64,000 nucleotides of DNA from Varanus komodoensis (GCF_004798865.1 NW_025335268.1:109880606-109944605); one strand, 5' to 3'. Positions 1 to 13,159 are shown, numbered from the stretch's first letter. Numbers and translations: made by a program. Notes: generated by a model from the letters alone, not told the origin.

Positions 1-560
1 GTGTGTTTTCAGCATACTGATAGTAACACACTCCAAAATTCTGGATGACTTCACTCAGTGGTTTCATGTAGATGTTGAATAGCATGGGGAACAGAACATG
101 CCCCGAGGAACTCCATGCTGGAAAATCTATGGGGCTGAACAGTATTCCCCAAGCACCACCTCCAAGGTGACCAAGGCTGTTTCTTTGCCAAAAGCAGGCC
201 TGAACCCCAGTTGAAATTGGTCCAGATATTCAGTCTCATTTAAGTGTGCCTGGAGTTGATTCGCAACCGCCCTCCCTAGAATCTTGCCCAAGAAAGAGAC
301 GTTTGCTGCTTGGCTAATGTTATTCAGGTCTTTGGGTCAAGGGAGGACTTTTTCAGAAGTGGCCTCACCACAACCTCTTTAAGGCAGCAAGGGACCCCTC
401 CATCTCACAAGGAGGTCACTTCCCTGGCTCAGCTGGTGGTTCCTTCCTTGCTGGCGTTTATAAGCTAGGAGGGGCAAGGATTCAGTGCAGAGGTGGTTGC
501 AGAAACCTATCAGAGCACCTTTTCCCCATCCTGAACCTATACCAGCTGAAACTCATCCAG
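1..560 (-). mobile_element. old L2/CR1-type LINE fragment (reverse transcriptase region)
   Basis: Read on the - strand, this matches the reverse transcriptase part of the young L2 at 51213-53879. The stretch 'ggtttcatgtagatgttgaatagca' here parallels 'ggtttcatgtatatgttgaacagca' there, and the 'atcttgcccaagaaa' block also has a counterpart. A 62-residue open stretch (51-239) is in a shifted frame, so the copy is long dead. It runs off the left edge of the window. The right limit is approximate, and the part beyond about 400 matches the young family poorly, so it may be a related subfamily. Confidence 0.6.
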
Positions 561-723
561 TAAAAACAGATCAAGCTGTGCTCTGGATACCTCTACAGCT
601 ACCAACACTAATTGTCTAGCAGTACAGTTGCCTGTTTGTGATAGATACCACTTCCCCTGCTTTAAAAAAAAAACAAAAGTTTCAGAAGGATGTCTTAACA
701 TTGTCTTTTGATCTCGTTTTAAG

Positions 724-852
724 CTCTTCCCCTGTTTCTGGTGATCTCATACAATCAGTGCCCGATGCAAAACTTTCTGAAGAGCCACTGACCACCTTTT
801 TCTCAGCTGGGCATGATGCTGCTCTGGGTTCTGCTGCACTGACTGCAACAAG
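724..852 (+). CDS. TACC2: candidate internal coding exon, probably TACC2 long form
   Basis: A 129-base block (43 codons) is open and framed by good splice signals. Upstream is a T-rich tract ending in TTTTAAG, and downstream is AACAAG followed by GTACAG. It starts with the last base of a codon and ends after two bases, so both introns are phase 2 and the exon could be skipped without breaking frame. The peptide begins SSPVSGDLIQSVPDAKLSEE and ends LTATR. It is Ser/Ala-rich and acidic, with no known fold, like the disordered N-terminal half of TACC2. The link rests on strand, phase and position 33 kb upstream of the recognised TACC2 exon. I do not recognise the residues themselves. The same frame stays open a little on both sides, so a chance ORF is possible. 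Confidence 0.45.
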
Positions 853-3800
853 GTACAGTAAGAAATTAATTGTGATTATAAGGGCCATCACTCATCCCTG
901 CTCGACCCATCCTAGTCATTCAGAGTTACAGGCCAGCAGTGGCCTTTTCACTCTGTACTACTGACTGACTGGAAATACCCAACAGTGATCTTTCTGGAAG
1001 CAGGGGACGTACTGAGTGTCCTGTTTCAAGTGCCTCTTGCTACTGGGATCTAGAGTAAAAGTAGCCATGAATGTAGGATGCAGTCTTGGGATCTGAGGGC
1101 ACCATAGTACTTGGCAGTAGACAAGAAGAAGTGCTCTTTGTGTGCTCATGGGAGAACAGAGGCCAACTGGCTCTGTGTTTTTTTTAAAGGACTTTTGATG
1201 ATTCTCAGCAGACCTTTAAAAATAAAAGAAGTAGATTCAAAACCACGGTATTTGTTGCATTGTGCAATTTAGTAATAAGAACTGATTACCCTTTGCTTTT
1301 TGATAGATATTTCTTACAGTTGACTTTTTAAGGAGCCAGACTGAGACCACATTTCTGTTTCTTTCAACTGGCCATGGCTCGGTTGTCTAGTGTTTTTTCC
1401 CCTTTTTATTTTATTTTATTTTATTTTATTTTGGCCCCACATTGATTCACAGCAGAGATAAGAGACTGAAAAGGAGCCAAACTGTTCCACAGATTTTTGA
1501 ATATCCTCTAGAGGCAGTATTAGAAGAAATGCTTACTGTGAAAGAAATAAGAACAGAGAAGTTTCACTAGTGGCAAACATACTTTTCAAAGAACCTTACT
1601 ACAAAATATTTGGTTAGCTTGTGGCAAAAGAGACTTACTTGCTCTTCAGAAAATCTCATAAAACACTATGCTCTTTCTTGGTCTGATGTAAATAAGGAGT
1701 TGGGAATTAAAGATGTACCTTCACTGGGCCAAACACATACACATTTTTTCTTCTGCACCTATCTTGTGTGGCATGCTTTTTCTGCTGGGCACAAGGCTAC
1801 ACTCTTTGCTATGTTTATGCCTGGCTATAGATTAGTACTAATCTTAGTACTTGTTTGCATGACTGGGAGCCTCATGGAAGTGGCTCAGAACTTTATTATG
1901 TACTACTTGAGAAATTCTGGGGCTAAAGGTTTCATTTTATTTCTCATCCCAAAATGGAAATATTAGGCAAAATTGGGGAAACACCTTCTGAGATGTTATT
2001 ATCTTAGAAACACTTAGAAGCTGTATTTTAAAATAGCATTCTAAAAGCCAGTTCACAACTCTGAGAGCTGCTGTTCACAGTCAGTGCTGTTGAGGTGAAT
2101 GGTATTGCTACTGTGTTTGATGGCACAATTTAACAAGCTGATGCTAGAAAGTACTTCAAATGCTGCAGAAAGCAAGAGGTCTTCAGCTTTGTGGCCCAAC
2201 TGAGCTATCCAGGAGTTTGCCAAGCATATTGTTCCTGCAGTTTGGTAGCACAAGTGTCCTGCCTTCTTAAAGATGCATGCCATCTGCTCAGGAGTCTCAA
2301 GGCCCATAGTATTTTGTCATGTTTCCATGTAGGATGGAGCTGTGATTTTTAATCATATTGGAAAAATAGGTAGCTTCCCCATTGCCTTTGCAAGAGCTTG
2401 GGCATGTAGAGAGAATCAGTGCTCAGAAGCTGGCTTCTTTTTGCACCTGTGCAAGTCTCCAGCTTTTAGGTGAGAAAAGAAATTAGCAGGTAGGCAATAA
2501 GGGCATCACTGTTTCCATCTACCGAAGATGATCTCCATGTCTCAGTTGTGGATTGTGTCACCTTTTTGCATCATTATCAAAGAATGCTGATCCATTCATT
2601 CCTCTTTAGAGTATTGCAAATGAAAATGATATCTTATCTGCATACATATGGGTGAACTGTTTGTGGAGGCAACTCTGGACAAAAGTATTACTTATGCCAC
2701 CAATCAGCAATAAACTACAGTAGTTTTAAAAAAAACAATCCCAGGTGAGTCTTGGAAGCACAGAGGCAATTTGGGATTGTTCAGTTCCCTGCTTACCATT
2801 AATGCATCAATTTCAAGTCTCAGCAATACTTCATTCCCAGATGGGTATTTTAAAAGCACCCTTACCAGATGGTGTGTATCTAAACCGTTACGTAATGCCC
2901 TTATTGGCCACTAAATATGTTTCTGCTAGAGTGATAAAGAATGGAACGGGTTGATGACCTGAGAACCATCTGCCTCACTCCAAACTTGAAAAATAAAAAG
3001 AATTCATTCAGAAGTATAAACCAACACTTGACTCTTCGTCATACAAGGCAAATTGTGTGAACAGGCAGTGAAAGGAGAAGAATTACAATTCCTTGCATGT
3101 TTCCTTAAGTGAAATTCATCTAGTAAAATCATGTGTGAAATGACTTTACATGAGTTAAATCAGAAGAAGCTACTGATTTGAGAGGTCAGGAAAAGGACAA
3201 GAAAGGGTATTGAGGTGGGTACTCACATTTGTCTGGGTTGCCTTTGCCTCCTTTTGTTTAATCCTTAAACAAGCTATGAGTTATTTGGGGGTTGTCTAAC
3301 CCTGAGACAACTCCTCTGACCTGAGTTGGCAAGACAAGGCAATACATGGAAGGATGGGCCCTGCTCAAAGAAGGCATTTTTCAGAGTTAGTGGGTAAATT
3401 AACCTAGGGTGGGCTGTTGTAATCTGGCCTGAACCATATAATGTTGAACTACATCAGAAAGTTGTATTTTGCTGGAATGATGATCTTTCTTATTTCTAGT
3501 TACATGTTCTTGACATCCACTGTGCTTGTTTATGTGTCCACATTGCTTTGTTTATTTTTGTAGTTATGCAATCATCTAACAGTTCTGTGCTGCTGGTTAA
3601 AAACTGTGCTTTATATTTCTGCATTTAAATAATAAAACTGCTACTACAGATTATTTAGCAACTTTTGATTATTTTGTTATCTTAAAATTTGTTCTAAAGA
3701 CTCATTCTGTCCCCCTATTAGCCAGCTTATTTTGCTGTTGAGCATGGTTGCTTGTCAATAAAAGACGGCCCGTGATTCTGGTAGACAATGTGCCTGTGTG

Positions 3801-5817
3801 TACATAAGTAAAAATTGGGTCATTTTGTGCTAAATGCCTTCCAGATGGCAGTATGTAATAGGAGCTCAGATCGTGTCCCTCCATCTGTCCAGTGAAGATA
3901 TTATATCTTTGTTTTTGTCTCTCAAGGGCAACTGTCTTGGGCTTATTACTTCATCCTGCAATCCTAGTGATAACTTGCCGCTCAGCATATTAGCAAGAGT
4001 AGGATGAATCTTTTTCATCTTCTAAATGTTGTCAGGAATTAGCTAATGTATTCACACAGATATGTTTCTTTCACCAGAGCAGTCCAATCTGTGCTCCCAA
4101 ATAAGTAATAAAAAATCTCAAAATCCTATATTCATAAATAAGTTAGTGCAACAAAAATATTGATCTTAAACTGGCAAAGGCACCAGAGCAGTGGCTTAAA
4201 ACTGAGGTAAGGAGTCCTTTTTTCCTTGCCACGTGGAAGGTCACCTGAGTGATCAAGAATAGTTGTTTGATGTGTGAACAATTCCCTCCTTGTTGCATTT
4301 TTCTATGATAACCTGTATAACTTAAACCAGAGGCAGTACTCTGAAGTTCAGTTTCCCAGAACAAGTTAAATCTCCTGAGTTATGGATACTTTGTTCATTG
4401 CTAGGCAGCGTAATTTTGCAGTATCCTGGGATCAATGTGGTTGTGACTTTGGGCAATATTTGAATCCAGTGTTTCTGGAAACACTTCTGGACATTTTTCC
4501 AGATTATATTATTCTTTCTGCTTTTTTGAGTAAGTGCAGCTTCAGATCTTGCAGGATAGCTGTTCTATAGTTCCATGGTGAGAAGCAGACTTGATATTGA
4601 TTTCATGTCTTTATGTGACTATCAGGAAATTTGAGTATTCCAATGCTGTAAAAATATACTTAATCTGTTAAAGAAAGGTTCCTCAAATTATGAGATCTTG
4701 GTCCAGCTGCAATTTGTAGTCTTGTTGGTGTTGGCACCCCTTTTTCTTGTTTGAAAGGCTAGATCAGCACTCCAACAGCATCATAGTTTTATGAAAAGTG
4801 CATATTTACCAGACTAGGGTCTAATGCAAACAAAAAGTTTTGTACCTTAATCCTTGTTAGATAGTGACTGGGTTTGCCTAACACATTAAGCCATAGTAGT
4901 TAGCATGGTGTCTGCAGCCAGCACTTTTCCCCTGACAAGCCATGTATCAGGGTAGAGTTTAATAAGCCCACTGTGGCATATTGTGTTGTCTAAACCCAGC
5001 CAGCGAAATCATCCATGGTAAAGTTGCGTGAGAGAGCCCCTTGGTGAGGGTGTCAGGAAGGTTTACTACTCTAGCCAAGGGGTCAGTGGATGTTACTTTC
5101 CCAGCAGCACTTGGGGACAGCTAAGAAAAGCTTCCTTCCCTACCTGCTAGCATGATGCTTCCAAACTTGGAGAAACCCCATATGAGATGGTGGTCTGTCC
5201 CTTTAAATCACAAGCGTCTCACATTTCTCCCCCTGCCCGAGTTTTCCCTCAGGTTCTGCTGCTTCTTCATGGGTTATCTCTGCTTAAGGTAAATTGCACA
5301 GCTAAGGGAACAGTTGGGGCTTCCAAGCACCCCAGAAAAACTCTGGGTACCCTGCTTGGAACACTGTGGGAGAATTGTGGGAGTATCTCCCAAACCTCTG
5401 TTTTTCATGATCTCGGGTGGTTGAGGTGGTGTTATGCCTCTGTGTTGGGAAAGAGACATGGCTAGAAGAGCTCTCTGTGAGGGACGCGCTTTCTCTTTGC
5501 AGTGAGGTTTTGGTTGTTTCTTTGTTTAACATGAAGCATTTCAAAAGCACTTACCTTGTGCCCTCCAAGTGCAAATAGCCTGTTTATGATCTCAGAATGT
5601 TACGACAGCTCGTTCTGATACATATATAAACATCATCATCATCATTGGGGGACATCAGTATCAATGTCTGTTAGGTATGTAAGACTTTATTGGTTCAAAC
5701 CAGTCTGAGAAGTTTACACATCCATCTGTTCCATCAAAATTAATGGGTGCTTAAGCCTGAGTCCAGGCACACCTGTTCCCAAATAAGCTATATATTCCCT
5801 ATTGTAAGCATGCATAG
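853..5817. other. intronic sequence, no gene seen
   Basis: AT-rich unique-looking DNA. Short ORFs of 60-118 codons on both strands lack splice signals, codon bias or recognisable protein similarity. The only clear structure is the TTTTA repeat at 1403-1432. Confidence 0.6.
1403..1432 (+). repeat. (TTTTA)n microsatellite
   Basis: About five to six head-to-tail copies of TTTTA, read directly. Confidence 0.9.
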
Positions 5818-5900
5818 TATTGTGCTTTAATGGTCCAATGCTATGCATGTCTACTCACAATTAAGTATCATTTAGTTCAGTACCAAATATAGCATTGAGT
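5818..5900. repeat. dispersed repeat of the 'tgcatgtctactca' type
   Basis: The segment 'tccaatgctatgcatgtctactcacaa' followed by 'agcattgagtgggag' resembles a short partly palindromic repeat that I recall as very common in squamate introns (tgcatgtttactcagaagtaag...). A second copy lies at 45490-45575. The family name is unknown to me. Confidence 0.4.
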
Positions 5901-7369
5901 GGGAGTTTAAACTAGAGGTCAATTTAGTAAAAATGCTTGCGGTGGGAAGGGCAGTTGTGCTGAAACTTGAGTCAAACTCTTGTGGATGAAAAAATACAGA
6001 AGTTGAGACCTTGCAAAACCATGGCTGGGCTGTGACTGAGCTGGATTTGTGTCAAGTTTTCATAAAATATTGGGCCTGTGTTCTCTGGAGCAGTGGTGTC
6101 CTTGAATAAAGGACAGGCATGTATGACAGGGCATTTCTGTAGACTCAGTATTGATTTGGCATTGTGAAGATGCATGGAAAGGCATTGCTAGTGATGCTAA
6201 ATATAAGCCCCTATATTGTGTTTTCTCGCATATGAAGGCAGGGCTGCAGTCAGCAAAATTTCACCCCATATAACAAAGCAGATGAGGGATGGTTTTTTTC
6301 TGGAGTGTGTATTAGCTGGCCTATTCCCAAAGTCCTAGATGACCTGGGCCTGCCATTTCTTGGGGAGCAGAGATAAATAGTATGAAGAACAGGGACTTAG
6401 AAAATTTTGGGAGGGGGCAAGCTCTGACGGACAGACTTTGTGCTCTTCCTGCCCACATGAGGGACTCCCTGTCTACCCTGCAGGACACACACTCCTCCCT
6501 CTGTTAATTTCTCTCTCTGTTAGGCAGTACTTTAGAAATATGAAGTAAGACTGGAGTTCTGTAGGAATATCCACTATCTGGACAGCACCAGGTCAAAAGC
6601 TTGTGCCTGCTGCTGAATAAACTTTCCTTTATAAGTGTTGTGTGTGTTTGTGTGAATCCAATACCAGGACTTGTTCTCTCGAGGAGTGTGTGAGAAACCC
6701 CAGCAAAAGTCCCCAGTTCTTTCAAGGGGATCTGGTAGGCAAGAGATGTATTGCTTCCCAAGATTACCTGGTGTAACCGCTCCTGCTGTCCATTTAAGAT
6801 CTGCAGATGCTTTCTTGCCTAGGTTCCTTGTGAGGACAGATTCTCTCTCCTTGTCACCCCTTCTTGAAATTGTCTTGAACGCCACTCACTTTCCTGCCTA
6901 TTTTGGGAGGAAGCAAGAAGAGGGACCAACAGGACAAGGCGTGACACTGCCCACCCATCTAGAATGGCTGGGGCACATGTGACCTCCTCTCCTTAGCTGG
7001 CCTGCTCTTTGGGAAGCTATGCCTGAAACCAGCTTTCAGCCCAATCCTGTCCACGCCTGCTAGGACAGACGTCCCACTGACCCCACTAGGCATATTCAAA
7101 ATGTACGTGAGAGGTGAGATGGCTAAGCACTTAGTGCAGGTTTGTCTTGGTGGCCACTTGGTGCTCTGGAACCCAGAATCAAGCGGTCCTGCCTATGCTC
7201 AGGTTTGCAGTTTTCTCTATCCTATTGCAGGCTTGTTTGTTAATTCTCCCCAAGCTGCAACTGTTTTTTAAAGACTTTTTGTTTTCCAACTTTATTTATC
7301 TTGGTTTTAGGAGTGGTGAAATGTAACAATCTTGAAGGCAGAGGTCCAGGCATTTCCATAGTAATTGCT
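5901..7369. other. intronic sequence, no gene seen
   Basis: No splice-flanked open block, repeat family or RNA gene recognised. The overlapping ORFs near 6.5-7.0 kb lie opposite each other on both strands and look like chance. Confidence 0.5.
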
Positions 7370-7562
7370 GCAGTTGTTGCAACTGTTAGCAGGAGGAAAC
7401 CTGCAGAGCGGAGCTGGGAGAAGCTGCTGTTTCTCTCTCCAGGCGCCCAGCGACCCTGCCTCTGACGTCAGCAGGGAGGCTTTTGCAGCAGCAGCTCTTG
7501 GGGAGGCTGGACTGGGGAGTTCTGTGCAGCCCATGGGAAGTGGGCTGCTCCCTCCTGGTTGA
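7370..7562. promoter_or_regulatory. GC-richer island with a consensus CRE; possible regulatory element
   Basis: The local base composition rises well above its surroundings. The block holds a perfect palindromic cAMP response element, TGACGTCA, at 7463-7470, CAGCAGCAGCTC-type repeats, and CpG sites that are otherwise rare here. This would suit an enhancer or minor promoter of the host gene. There is no TATA box or recognisable first exon, and the block could also be a decayed repeat. Confidence 0.25.
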
Positions 7563-7654
7563 AGATTGCTTTGAATGCATGCCACCTGGTGTTCTGGCAA
7601 ATAGGCAGCTGTGGAAGAGAAGTTTAGAAGTGGTGCATATCTGCCTCTATTTAT

Positions 7655-8010
7655 GACTGATCCTTTTATACCACCCTTCAATCAAAGTCTGAGGTGATTA
7701 GAAAAAGAGTGAAAGAGTAGATAAAATATAAATGCAAAAAAGTAAATGTAAACATGAAAATGAAAATAAATAAAATGTATATACAAAGAAATAGTGTAAT
7801 AATAGTGTAAATAGTCAAAGTCGCAGAATTGTCAAACCAGCATCAAAACAATCAAAGGATTAAAATTGTATCTAAGGACATACTCCTCTGGCAATGAAGG
7901 CATGATAAGGTGGGTGCTGGGTGAAGCACTCTGGCGAATGTCCCGCAACTGGGGAACTGCCATTGAGAATGTCCATACAGGAGTAGGAAGTCCTCTGCTG
8001 AAGACAATGC
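7655..8010 (-). mobile_element. old L2/CR1-type LINE 3' end
   Basis: On the - strand the segment ends with the 'gaagggtggtataaaa' tail typical of reptile L2/CR1-type 3' ends. Upstream of that it carries a decayed piece of the C-terminal coding region (7900-8000, 'gaatgtcccgcaactgggg' on the + strand). The middle is A-rich and degraded. Limits are approximate. Confidence 0.45.
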
Positions 8011-8239
8011 ACATATGAGCACAAGCAGTTCTTCAGGTGTTTATTTCAAAGCATTATTCATGTAATAATCAAAGTGTCTTTAGCTGCTTTTCAGGGCTAC
8101 ATTCTGTTTAACTAGCTGGGTGTAATTTGATGATTCATAAATCTAAATCTGAATGGCTGTCCTTGCAAGATCATCTCTGCTTCCTACATATGATGTGTGA
8201 TGCTATGTTAGGTCATAGTTCTGTTATGACTCTGAAATA

Positions 8240-8330
8240 TAGCAGAGCTGTAGAGCAGGTTCCTCCCAGCTGTTGCTGTCCTGCTGTTGTGGCCTTCAAC
8301 TCCAATCAGCCTCAGCTAGCATTACTTTAT
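8240..8330. repeat. palindromic 'ggccttcaactcc' dispersed repeat
   Basis: Contains 'tggccttcaactccaatcag', a decayed form of the common reptile short element whose arms read 'ttggactacaactccca'. Related pieces lie at 13160-13256 and 14385-14505. It is probably a short MITE, but the family is not assigned. Confidence 0.4.
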
Positions 8331-8335
8331 GCTGT

Positions 8336-8522
8336 GATAATTGCATTTATATTCTGCCTTTCTTCTGAGGAGCCAAAGGCAGCCTGTATGAAGTATGCTA
8401 GACCACGAATGAGTGACTGGCTCCAAATCTCCCAGTGTGCTTCACGTCCGAATGAGGAATAGAGCCTGGATCTCCTTATCCCAGTCCAGCATGTTCACCA
8501 CGGTGCCACACTGGTACAGCTC
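8336..8522 (-). mobile_element. MIR-like tRNA-derived SINE
   Basis: On the - strand it begins with a tRNA-like head. An A-box-like 'gtggcaccgtggtgaacatg' is followed by a decayed B box 'gagatccaggctc'. It ends near 'agaaaggcagaatataaatg', the usual tail of the reptile MIR-type SINE. It is an old copy with many changes. Confidence 0.6.
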
Positions 8523-11235
8523 GAGAATTGTCAGGCTGCAGGAATCCTGAGAGTTGGAGGGCACAGGTTTGGGGAGGCAGCTGCAGAGGAGGCCCAAACA
8601 TCGAATTAGGCAGTTGCATGCATTTTTCATCCACAAATTTTGTAAACTTCAGCATCCAGTGAAAGGAATTTCTTTACCCGCCCTCTGTTAGAGCATGAGA
8701 GCAACTGTTGTGAAGTGGCTAGCATGCCTCTTTGGCCACATGCAGCATTCCTTTTCCTACCCACGCTCCATTCCACACCAGACTTGCCTGTTTAAGGGCA
8801 TTTAGATGACATTCGCGAGCTGTGCCAGGACTCAAATTTAACATGAGTGTGACCAGCACTTATTCAGTATGCTCCTAAAGTGGACCCTTCGTTCTTTTGA
8901 ATACAGTCCAGAGATACTTCCCTGTAACAGAGGATAACTATGAGATATGGTACATTTTAGGGCTGTCTGAAGAAATGAGCATTTCTGAAATGTAGTAGTT
9001 TGTATTTGTTCGTTAACAGTATAATACTTAAGTTGCAGTTAATGGAGTCTCTGCTTGATACTTTCTGACGATGTTTAGTGAGGCTAAAGTCAGAATTATA
9101 TATCCTGAGCCTGGTTGTAACCATTGTTTGAGTAGACATGACTGAGATAACCTCTTAAAGTTGCAATCCTCTTGGGAGTACCCTTCAACCCAGGTATTTT
9201 GAGTGAATACCTTTGATGGGCCTGCATTGGTGTTCAAAAGATTGGCCAACTCAGGTAATGATAACCAAGGGAACAGCTTCTCAGATGTAAGGGCAGTACT
9301 AATCTGTGATCTGACATAGTGACTGCCCTACTTCCTTCTCTGGGCATAGAGGGTCAGTGAGTAGGACTTTAGTTAGGAGACACTGTGGGGGTGAAAGGAA
9401 AGAAGAAAAAGAAACGTTGCTTTTATTTTTTATCATCCATTTACCTCAATCCTAACACCGTGTTCTTGTGTGCACATGCACAGGAACCCACCTACCAAGC
9501 CAAATAATTGGCATTTTGTTGGGCACCAAAAGTCAGACACAAAAAGGAATGCTCTATATTAAAACTGTTTGAGAATTAATAGGGCGAAAAACAAAAGCAT
9601 GAAGTGTTTCAATGTCTTACCTCAGTTTGGTCGTATAAAGCCCCTTGTAGTGGTAGCCCTCATCTTAGATAAGAGTGAAAAATAACGGACTGATGTAAGG
9701 CTAGTCAGAGAGTTCATAGCAGAAGTTAGATTAAAACAAATCAACAATGACTATCCATTTTTAAAATACTGGTTTTAGAATGTGCAAAGCCACACTTGTT
9801 TCCTTTTGGAAAAGATCTTGGTGTTCTTGTTTCACTGCAAGAATGGTTTGTCTCATGCAGTACAGAAGAACTTGATTTTTGCACAAAAAGATTTGTAAAG
9901 AGGAGTCAAGAACTTAGTGGATTTTCTGTTTATAACACATCTTTTCTGAATCACTTCCTGCTCAGGTATCATACCAAAGTACAAATATGGAGAAAGATGT
10001 TGCACTGTAAACCTTTGAAATGGCTGTTTTTCAAAATCTCCTTTCATTGGAAGGATTTTTGTTTGATTTGCTTTGAAGGGAAATGCTTATAGTGGTAAAC
10101 AATTTTTTTTAAACTGTAAATGTTGATATACTGGGTTCAGTTTCAAAAGAGTTGTGTTTAGAGTTGAACTAGATAGGAGCAATGACAGCAGCAGCAGATC
10201 TGAATGCTTCTGAGCCCAAGTTAGCCCCCAAAATATGTGGGGTTCTGGTTGGAGGAGCAAGGGGGGCATGCAGGTGGAGATTGAAAGTGGCTTAGCTACT
10301 TACGTGGGGTAGCTTCTAGTCAGGACTCAGCTGGTAGAAGTAAGCTTGGCTGAGAATACAGTGCTAGGTGGCAGCCCCAGGCTAGGGAAGGGTCTTGTCC
10401 ATGGCCTTTGCAGTAGCTTCATATTTGTTACTTGGATCCCATGCTGCTGGAGATAGTTTAGCCTTTGGTTTCTGCAGCAAAACTAGGGAAGAATCCCTTG
10501 GTACCTAGGGATACTGGAGAAATATGCAATGCAACCAAGTGAGTTCAGATACTTATACTGTAATTATACAGCAAACTGGCTTTCTCAGACATGCAGAATC
10601 TGTGGACTTGTAGGACAGTCTTTTACTTTTGGGAACAATTGTGATAGTCATTGTGTTAGCTCATTCCTTCACATGAACTAACATGCCTTGCAGCATTTGG
10701 GCAAATGTATGTTAATGCTCATGTGAATTAGCACTAATAAAATGGCCTTCTGATTTTACAAATATCCAGTACTGTCATAGAGTGGAAGATGGAATACAAG
10801 ACAATGCAAGAAACATTGTGTGGAATTAACAAAATCTGAATATCCCTAGTGGTGCCTTAGTGGCAAACACCCTGATCCAGGGCCACACATGAAAAGAAAC
10901 CCGGTGCGCCATATGCAATTCCCTATTTCAAGCCTAGAGCCAAAACTGCACTGCGAAATGCAGGGGCCTTCTCTTTGGGAGGAAAGGTTGGGAGGGAAGT
11001 TAGATTCAGTTTCCTTCTGTTCATCTTTAGTTGCCAAACAGCTGGTTGGCAGGATTCCAGTTTCTTTTACATGGCTATGTGCATGCAGCCTTCTGGGATG
11101 TGCTCTGCATGCTCTGCTGGATCAGATAATTTAAATATCTGACAAAGGACCTTGCCTATAAAACTCTTGCTGGTCTTTTCCTGCCACCTGATTCGCACCT
11201 CGTGGATCTAGCTGCATTTCTGGGTGAATACATCA
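8523..11235. other. intronic sequence, no gene seen
   Basis: AT-rich, with no supported coding block. The 98-codon ORF at 9796-10092 lacks any family resemblance and has an overlapping ORF on the other strand. Confidence 0.5.
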
Positions 11236-11257
11236 GTGTGTGTGTGTGTGTGTGTGT
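11236..11257 (+). repeat. (GT)11 microsatellite
   Basis: Eleven uninterrupted GT units, read directly. Confidence 0.9.
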
Positions 11258-12414
11258 TCTAGAGTAACAGAAATTGCTGTCTTAATGTTAAATCTGAGAA
11301 GCTAACAAGTTATGGTTGCTGACAAAATACCATTTTATACATGAGCTGAAGGGCACCTTAGAGATGGCTGCTGTGAAGTAACCCAATGTAGAGTACAGCT
11401 TTGATGCCCTTGTGCCATAAAATGTTCTCTTCATCTTGCTGACAAGTTAATAAACATGTTAATTTGAAATGTGACACAAGAGCCAATATAATTTCTCCCA
11501 CAGATACAGATGAATTCATGTGTTGTTTTATTCCTTATTAAAACAAAAAGGTGAGGCTATCAGGCTATAATCTAATCTGCAGGAATTCTGATGCAGCATT
11601 TCTGTGTGGTTTTCTCTGTTTCCCAGCATTTAATTGTAGAAGTCATATATTTGTCTGAAATAACTATAAAGTTGGTACCTCACAGTCTGCATATGGCTAT
11701 TTACAGTATATTTCATGTCATTACCATATAAGGTCAGTGGAAAACTTAGCCAAGGGAAAAAACCCAGGAAGTTAATCAGTGGGTAAAATTGTAGGAGAAA
11801 TAATTGTAAGTTTCTCTGACTATAGTATAGCTGTGTACATAAGCTAAGCATTGGCTTGATTTCAGGAATCAAGCTGGGTGATACATGGGAACAAATTCTC
11901 TTGTGATCCCATGTAAGTTTGGGAAAGGTCAACGAGAAAAATAATATCATTGAATTTATTATATTGAGGGTCTTTCCAGATTAACGAAGACAATGTTACA
12001 GTTGTTTTTAGCTTTTGGATTATGACGGAAATACCTTTCCTTAAAGATATTTTTCTTTTTCAGAAGTTGTAGGGGTGGTTTAGATATAGTAGGATGCAAT
12101 TGTGACAAACTGTAGACTGATGCACTTCCCTGTCTGCTGTTATCTTCTTTTGTATGGAAGAGGTTAAACATTTGCTTTTACTTTTAAACTACAGTAATCT
12201 GATAGAAACAAACTCTAGTAACCCAGATTAGTTTTAATTCTAGTTAGTGAATAAATGGGACCATAAACGTTGGTTTCATCCTGCCTTCTTTAACTAATAA
12301 GGTTTCCCAAAGCTTGGAAACAATGGAGAATCTTGGTTTAAAATAAAAAGTAGAAGTATTTTATTTCTTTTTATATGCCAAAAGGAGGGAAGCAATGAAG
12401 GGAGCACTGAGTTT
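11258..12414. other. intronic sequence, no gene seen
   Basis: No repeat family or coding block recognised. Confidence 0.5.
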
Positions 12415-12690
12415 TGCTGCACCTTTTTTATGTAGTATGGGTGTCCATACAGACCATGTAATCACAGTTTGGTATAAGCTTAAATTTTGAGTCCAAACCA
12501 TGATTTGTGTTCTAGGCATATTGGTGGGCTGTTATATTCATTTCTTCTAGACAAGTAACACTTTGATGTTTCAAAAGTTCTCCACAAAGCCAACTTAAGT
12601 TTTACCCCTGAAACCTGTTTTAGGTAAAACATACTTACAGCACACTCTAAAGGTCTAGTATATGAAGAACACCTATGGGAAAGCCACTTC
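12415..12690. repeat. possible 'aaccatgg' dispersed repeat, decayed
   Basis: Contains 'agtccaaaccatgatttgtg' and further AAACC/GGTTT motifs, as in the better copies at 32680-33000 and 50590-50920. A weak call. Confidence 0.25.
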
Positions 12691-13159
12691 TATATGCTTT
12701 GAAAGGATTTTGGCTTTATGGGCACATAGTGTGGAAAGATAAATTAGAAAGAAACCATTTATCCATTCATCTGTGATACCAAATAGAAGTCTTGTCCCTC
12801 TACTTTACCCAGTTTGTCTTATTCTTTTGATGCTTCTGCTTTCCCTACTACCAGATAACAGCCTTTTCATATTTATACATACATAACTATGATGAATGTA
12901 TGGATTGTGCCTAGATGGGTAGAGTCTTCAGCTATCTGGATCTAATTCTGGAACCTGGAAAGGTTTTTAATTTTTTTTTAAACAAGATATCAGCTCTCAT
13001 AGCTGAGACTTGATTCCCATCCATCTCTCCCCAATTATAAGAAATGATTCTATTTATGCAAAGCAAGAAAGTATGCAGTCTGAATGTGGACAATTTCTAG
13101 CATCTAGAATTAGCACCACAGTTGGCTTCTTCTTACCACTTAACACCTTTTCCCAAAGT

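Noticed and set aside
638-964. 108-codon ORF starting with Met
   Set aside because: Only its middle (724-852) has splice borders. The Met start follows an A-run and has no promoter or conserved start, so I treat the block as an internal exon.
1610-1966. 118-codon + strand ORF
   Set aside because: No splice signals, no known domain, AT-driven composition.
5286-5300. Possible splice donor (AAG/GTAAAT) after an open stretch from 5187
   Set aside because: No credible acceptor in phase upstream, and the frame overlaps two antisense ORFs.
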